DNA from: Anaerolineales bacterium
GTDB lineage: Bacteria > Chloroflexota > Anaerolineae > 4572-78 > J111
Length of the DNA: 64,000 nt
Assembly: GCA_015075185.1 (NCBI GenBank)
Contig: JABTUW010000001.1
Location: 2,170,001 to 2,234,000, forward strand
Direction of reading: 5' to 3'
Below the pieces are notes generated by a model that was given only the letters and a program-made list of their open reading frames with translations, made no database searches and was not told the origin of the DNA. Below, piece after piece: positions 62,210-64,000 of this stretch. The position numbers were made by a program, and so were the translations under genes. Every line of letters begins with the position of its first letter. The first letter of the stretch is position 1.

Positions 62210-62506
62210 TTGCCCCAAACGGCACTGAACATAAGCGACCTTTTTTCTGTCCTCAATTGTCAATGTAACCTGAACCTCAAGCACCTCGATAAGCTCACGT
62301 CGGCTTTCAAAATGGGATCACTTGAAAGGAAGGAACTATCGCCGCAGACAGAACCGGAAAAACCGGCTGAATTGATCTGGTTTGAGGAGAACCTACCCAT
62401 CTTTTGGGCTGCCGCCCATGTTGGCTATGAACCAGCGGGGAGGGAAGCCGTCATTATCAACATTGACGTGGTTCATTCGAAGGGCTGCCCGAACCGCTCG
62501 CGGTGA
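62210..62506 (+). CDS. Doubtful small ORF, possible gene remnant
   Basis: A 98-aa ORF (TTG start; a later ATG is at 62312) without a clear ribosome-binding site. The part ELIWFEENLPIFWAAAHVGY has a protein-like composition and could be the remnant of a longer gene. It overlaps the convergent nitroreductase gene by 34 bases. Family unknown; may be non-coding. Confidence 0.25.
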   Translation: MPQTALNISDLFSVLNCQCNLNLKHLDKLTSAFKMGSLERKELSPQTEPEKPAELIWFEENLPIFWAAAHVGYEPAGREAVIINIDVVHSKGCPNRSR

Positions 62507-62979
62507 GCTACCTCGGAGAGTAACTTACGCTGTTTCTTGCCCTGGCTGTGGGCCTGCATCGGATAGCCGAACGGGACAATGGCCAGCACGTTCAATTCAT
62601 CCGGGATGCCCAACAGCGACTTGACCTCGGTCAACCCCAGGAAGCCTACCCAGTTGGAGCCGACTCCTTCGGACCACGCGGTCAAGATCATCGCCTGGAT
62701 CGCCCGGCTCGCATCGGATACGGCGAACCTCGTGTTCTCAATTGCTACGACAATGGCCAGAGGGGCCTGGGCGATATAGGGTCCGGTTTGCGCCACTGCA
62801 CCTAACTGCCGCAATGTCTCGCGGTTCTCGACAACAATGAAATGCCAGGGTTGCCCGTTCATACTGCTCGCCGTCAGTCGTCCGGCCTCGACAGTTCGTT
62901 GGACAACATCTGGCGGCACCGGTTTATCCTGGTAATTGCGCACAGCCAGAACCGTACGTACAGCCTCGAAAACTTCCAT
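62473..62979 (-). CDS. Nitroreductase-family protein
   Basis: 168-aa FMN-dependent oxidoreductase of the nitroreductase family, acting on unknown substrates with NAD(P)H. It has VRNYQDKPVPPDVVQRTVEAGRLTASSMNGQPW (FMN site), AIQAMILTAWSEGVGSNWVGF and a C-terminal PFGYPMQ. The second of two adjacent ATGs (62979) sits six bases after AGGAGG and is preferred over 62982; the open frame reaches 63027. Confidence 0.88.
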   Translation of the reverse strand: MEVFEAVRTVLAVRNYQDKPVPPDVVQRTVEAGRLTASSMNGQPWHFIVVENRETLRQLGAVAQTGPYIAQAPLAIVVAIENTRFAVSDASRAIQAMILTAWSEGVGSNWVGFLGLTEVKSLLGIPDELNVLAIVPFGYPMQAHSQGKKQRKLLSEVAHRERFGQPFE

Positions 62980-63155
62980 CATTTGCCTCCTGTCTGTATA
63001 TAAAGATAAGGCGCCGGGCCAATCCACTCGCTGCCAAGTGAAGGATGGCGTCGTTTTCGTCCAGCCTCACTTATAGTCGTCGCCTCGTGTCCGCCACGCT
63101 ACGACATTTGTCAAATAGACCGCTTTGATGACACATAAAGTTAATCCTGTCCTTC

Positions 63156-64000
63156 CTACCCATAATCTTGGGCCGCTTCCAGAAAAGCGGCAATGTTCGC
63201 CCAAGGAACATCAGGCTCGTCAATATCGTAGGCGGGACAGAGAATCAGCCCCGCTCGACCCAGCGTCTCGACTCGCTCTTTGACCTCCTGCCGGATTTCG
63301 GCGGGTGTGGCAAAACTGAAGGTGGTCTGGCGACCCACCGTCCCCCACAAGGCCAAGCTGGGACCAAACTGTTGCCGGATGCGGACCGCGTCCATATACT
63401 CAGGTTGGAGCGGATTGATGGCATTGACCCCGATCTCGATCAGATCGGCAAGTATCGGTTCAAAGTAGCCATCACTGTGGTAAAGTACCCGCAGCTCGGG
63501 CTTGATGGCTCGGGCGGCCTGGATGATCCGGGCCAGACGGGGCTTGAAGAAGGTTCGCCACATGCTCGGGCTGATGATCATGGCTCCCGGCATGCCGACA
63601 TCGTCGTCGAGCGCCAACACATCTATGCCCGCCGCCGCCAGCGTCGTGGCATTACGACAAGCCAGCTCCGTCAACCGGTCGAGCAGGAAATGCGCCCAGT
63701 CCGGGCGCTCGAGCAGGTCTAGCAAAAAGTTCTCCAGCCCGCGTAAACGCCAGGCGGCTTCAAACAATTCGCCGCCCAGGTGAGGCAGATTACCGCCAGC
63801 GGCCAGGCCGCGCCGGTGCAGCGCTTGTACCTGGCGGGCTAAACCTTTGACGTGATAGGGGGTGTGGATATCAGGAAAGGGGAAGTTACGCAGCTCGTCC
63901 AGGCTTCGCGCCAGGGCCAGGGGATTGCTGTGTGCGGGGTTTTGGGGCTGATACTGCCAGCGAGTATAAGTCGTGACTTGGGCCGGTGTGCCCAAACGGG
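63156..64000 (-). CDS. Uroporphyrinogen decarboxylase-like protein (5' end outside window)
   Basis: The frame is open to the right edge; about 281 residues visible. It resembles the URO-D/methyltransferase (MtaA/CmuA-like) superfamily: GIDVLALDDDVGMPGAMIISPSMWRTFFKPRLARII, LYHSDGYFEPILADLIEIGVNAINPLQP and LWGTVGRQTTFSFATPAEI. The HSDG and GTVGRQ motifs are typical of the large group of stand-alone URO-D-like proteins in Chloroflexota and not of HemE. Function is probably cobalamin- or methyl-transfer related, or unknown. Confidence 0.82.
   Translation of the reverse strand, partial: RLGTPAQVTTYTRWQYQPQNPAHSNPLALARSLDELRNFPFPDIHTPYHVKGLARQVQALHRRGLAAGGNLPHLGGELFEAAWRLRGLENFLLDLLERPDWAHFLLDRLTELACRNATTLAAAGIDVLALDDDVGMPGAMIISPSMWRTFFKPRLARIIQAARAIKPELRVLYHSDGYFEPILADLIEIGVNAINPLQPEYMDAVRIRQQFGPSLALWGTVGRQTTFSFATPAEIRQEVKERVETLGRAGLILCPAYDIDEPDVPWANIAAFLEAAQDYG

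Noticed and set aside
1..64000. CRISPR arrays, tRNA or rRNA genes
   Set aside because: No regularly spaced identical repeats and no cloverleaf or rRNA signatures were found by eye; the repeats seen are palindromic and dispersed. A tRNAscan or Infernal run would be decisive.

Overview
The window looks like chromosomal DNA of a Chloroflexota bacterium, probably an Anaerolineae-like aerobic heterotroph. This is inferred from moderately high GC, many extracytoplasmic proteins with Pro/Thr-rich '(T)PTPTP' linkers, a class III polyhydroxyalkanoate (PHA) synthase locus, paired carotenoid genes with a B12-binding MerR regulator, paralogous DRTGG proteins, and many short dispersed palindromic repeats. 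No rRNA, tRNA or CRISPR array was seen. Both ends cut genes.

Layout. 1-3.1 kb: a GAF histidine kinase and NarL-type response regulator, a small membrane protein and an orphan receiver. 3.1-7.1 kb: a T-box riboswitch with a Thr (ACC) specifier ahead of two tandem, non-identical threonyl-tRNA synthetases. 7.3-10 kb: prfA and prmC separated by a DinJ/YafQ-type toxin-antitoxin pair. 10.2-18 kb: two membrane-anchored glycoside-hydrolase-like proteins and a large polytopic membrane protein whose reading frame has absorbed several dispersed repeats. 18-22 kb: DinB protein, VapBC-type pair beside a fragment of a PEP-utilising enzyme, and a secreted SH3b protein.

22-31 kb is a light/carotenoid region: carH-like regulator, SRPBCC protein, CrtI-family oxidoreductase, photolyase and fused lycopene cyclase form one minus-strand operon. 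A second CrtI (phytoene desaturase) lies nearby under a consensus promoter. Both promoters carry tandem 11-bp TTGTNNA repeats that fit a CarH-type operator. 31-43 kb is a PHA and acetyl-CoA region: BTAD regulator, phasin-like proteins, two acetoacetyl-CoA reductase-like SDRs, paired CBS proteins, phaE, phaC, thiolase and malate synthase. 43-47.6 kb: topoisomerase IB, HAD hydrolase, adenylosuccinate lyase, RfbC. 47.6-55.6 kb: acetate/acyl-CoA metabolism (DRTGG paralog, ADP-forming acyl-CoA synthetase, CoA-transferase fused to GNAT, acetyl-CoA synthetase).

55.8-58 kb is an AT-rich insert bounded by terminators: a DUF4365-like predicted nuclease, an overlapping unrecognised 401-aa partner, and a ribbon-helix-helix regulator with a palindromic operator. 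It is the best candidate here for an undescribed, possibly defensive, system. 58-64 kb: DprA-like protein, membrane protein, purine nucleoside phosphorylase, XerD-like recombinase, nitroreductase and a partial uroporphyrinogen-decarboxylase-like gene.
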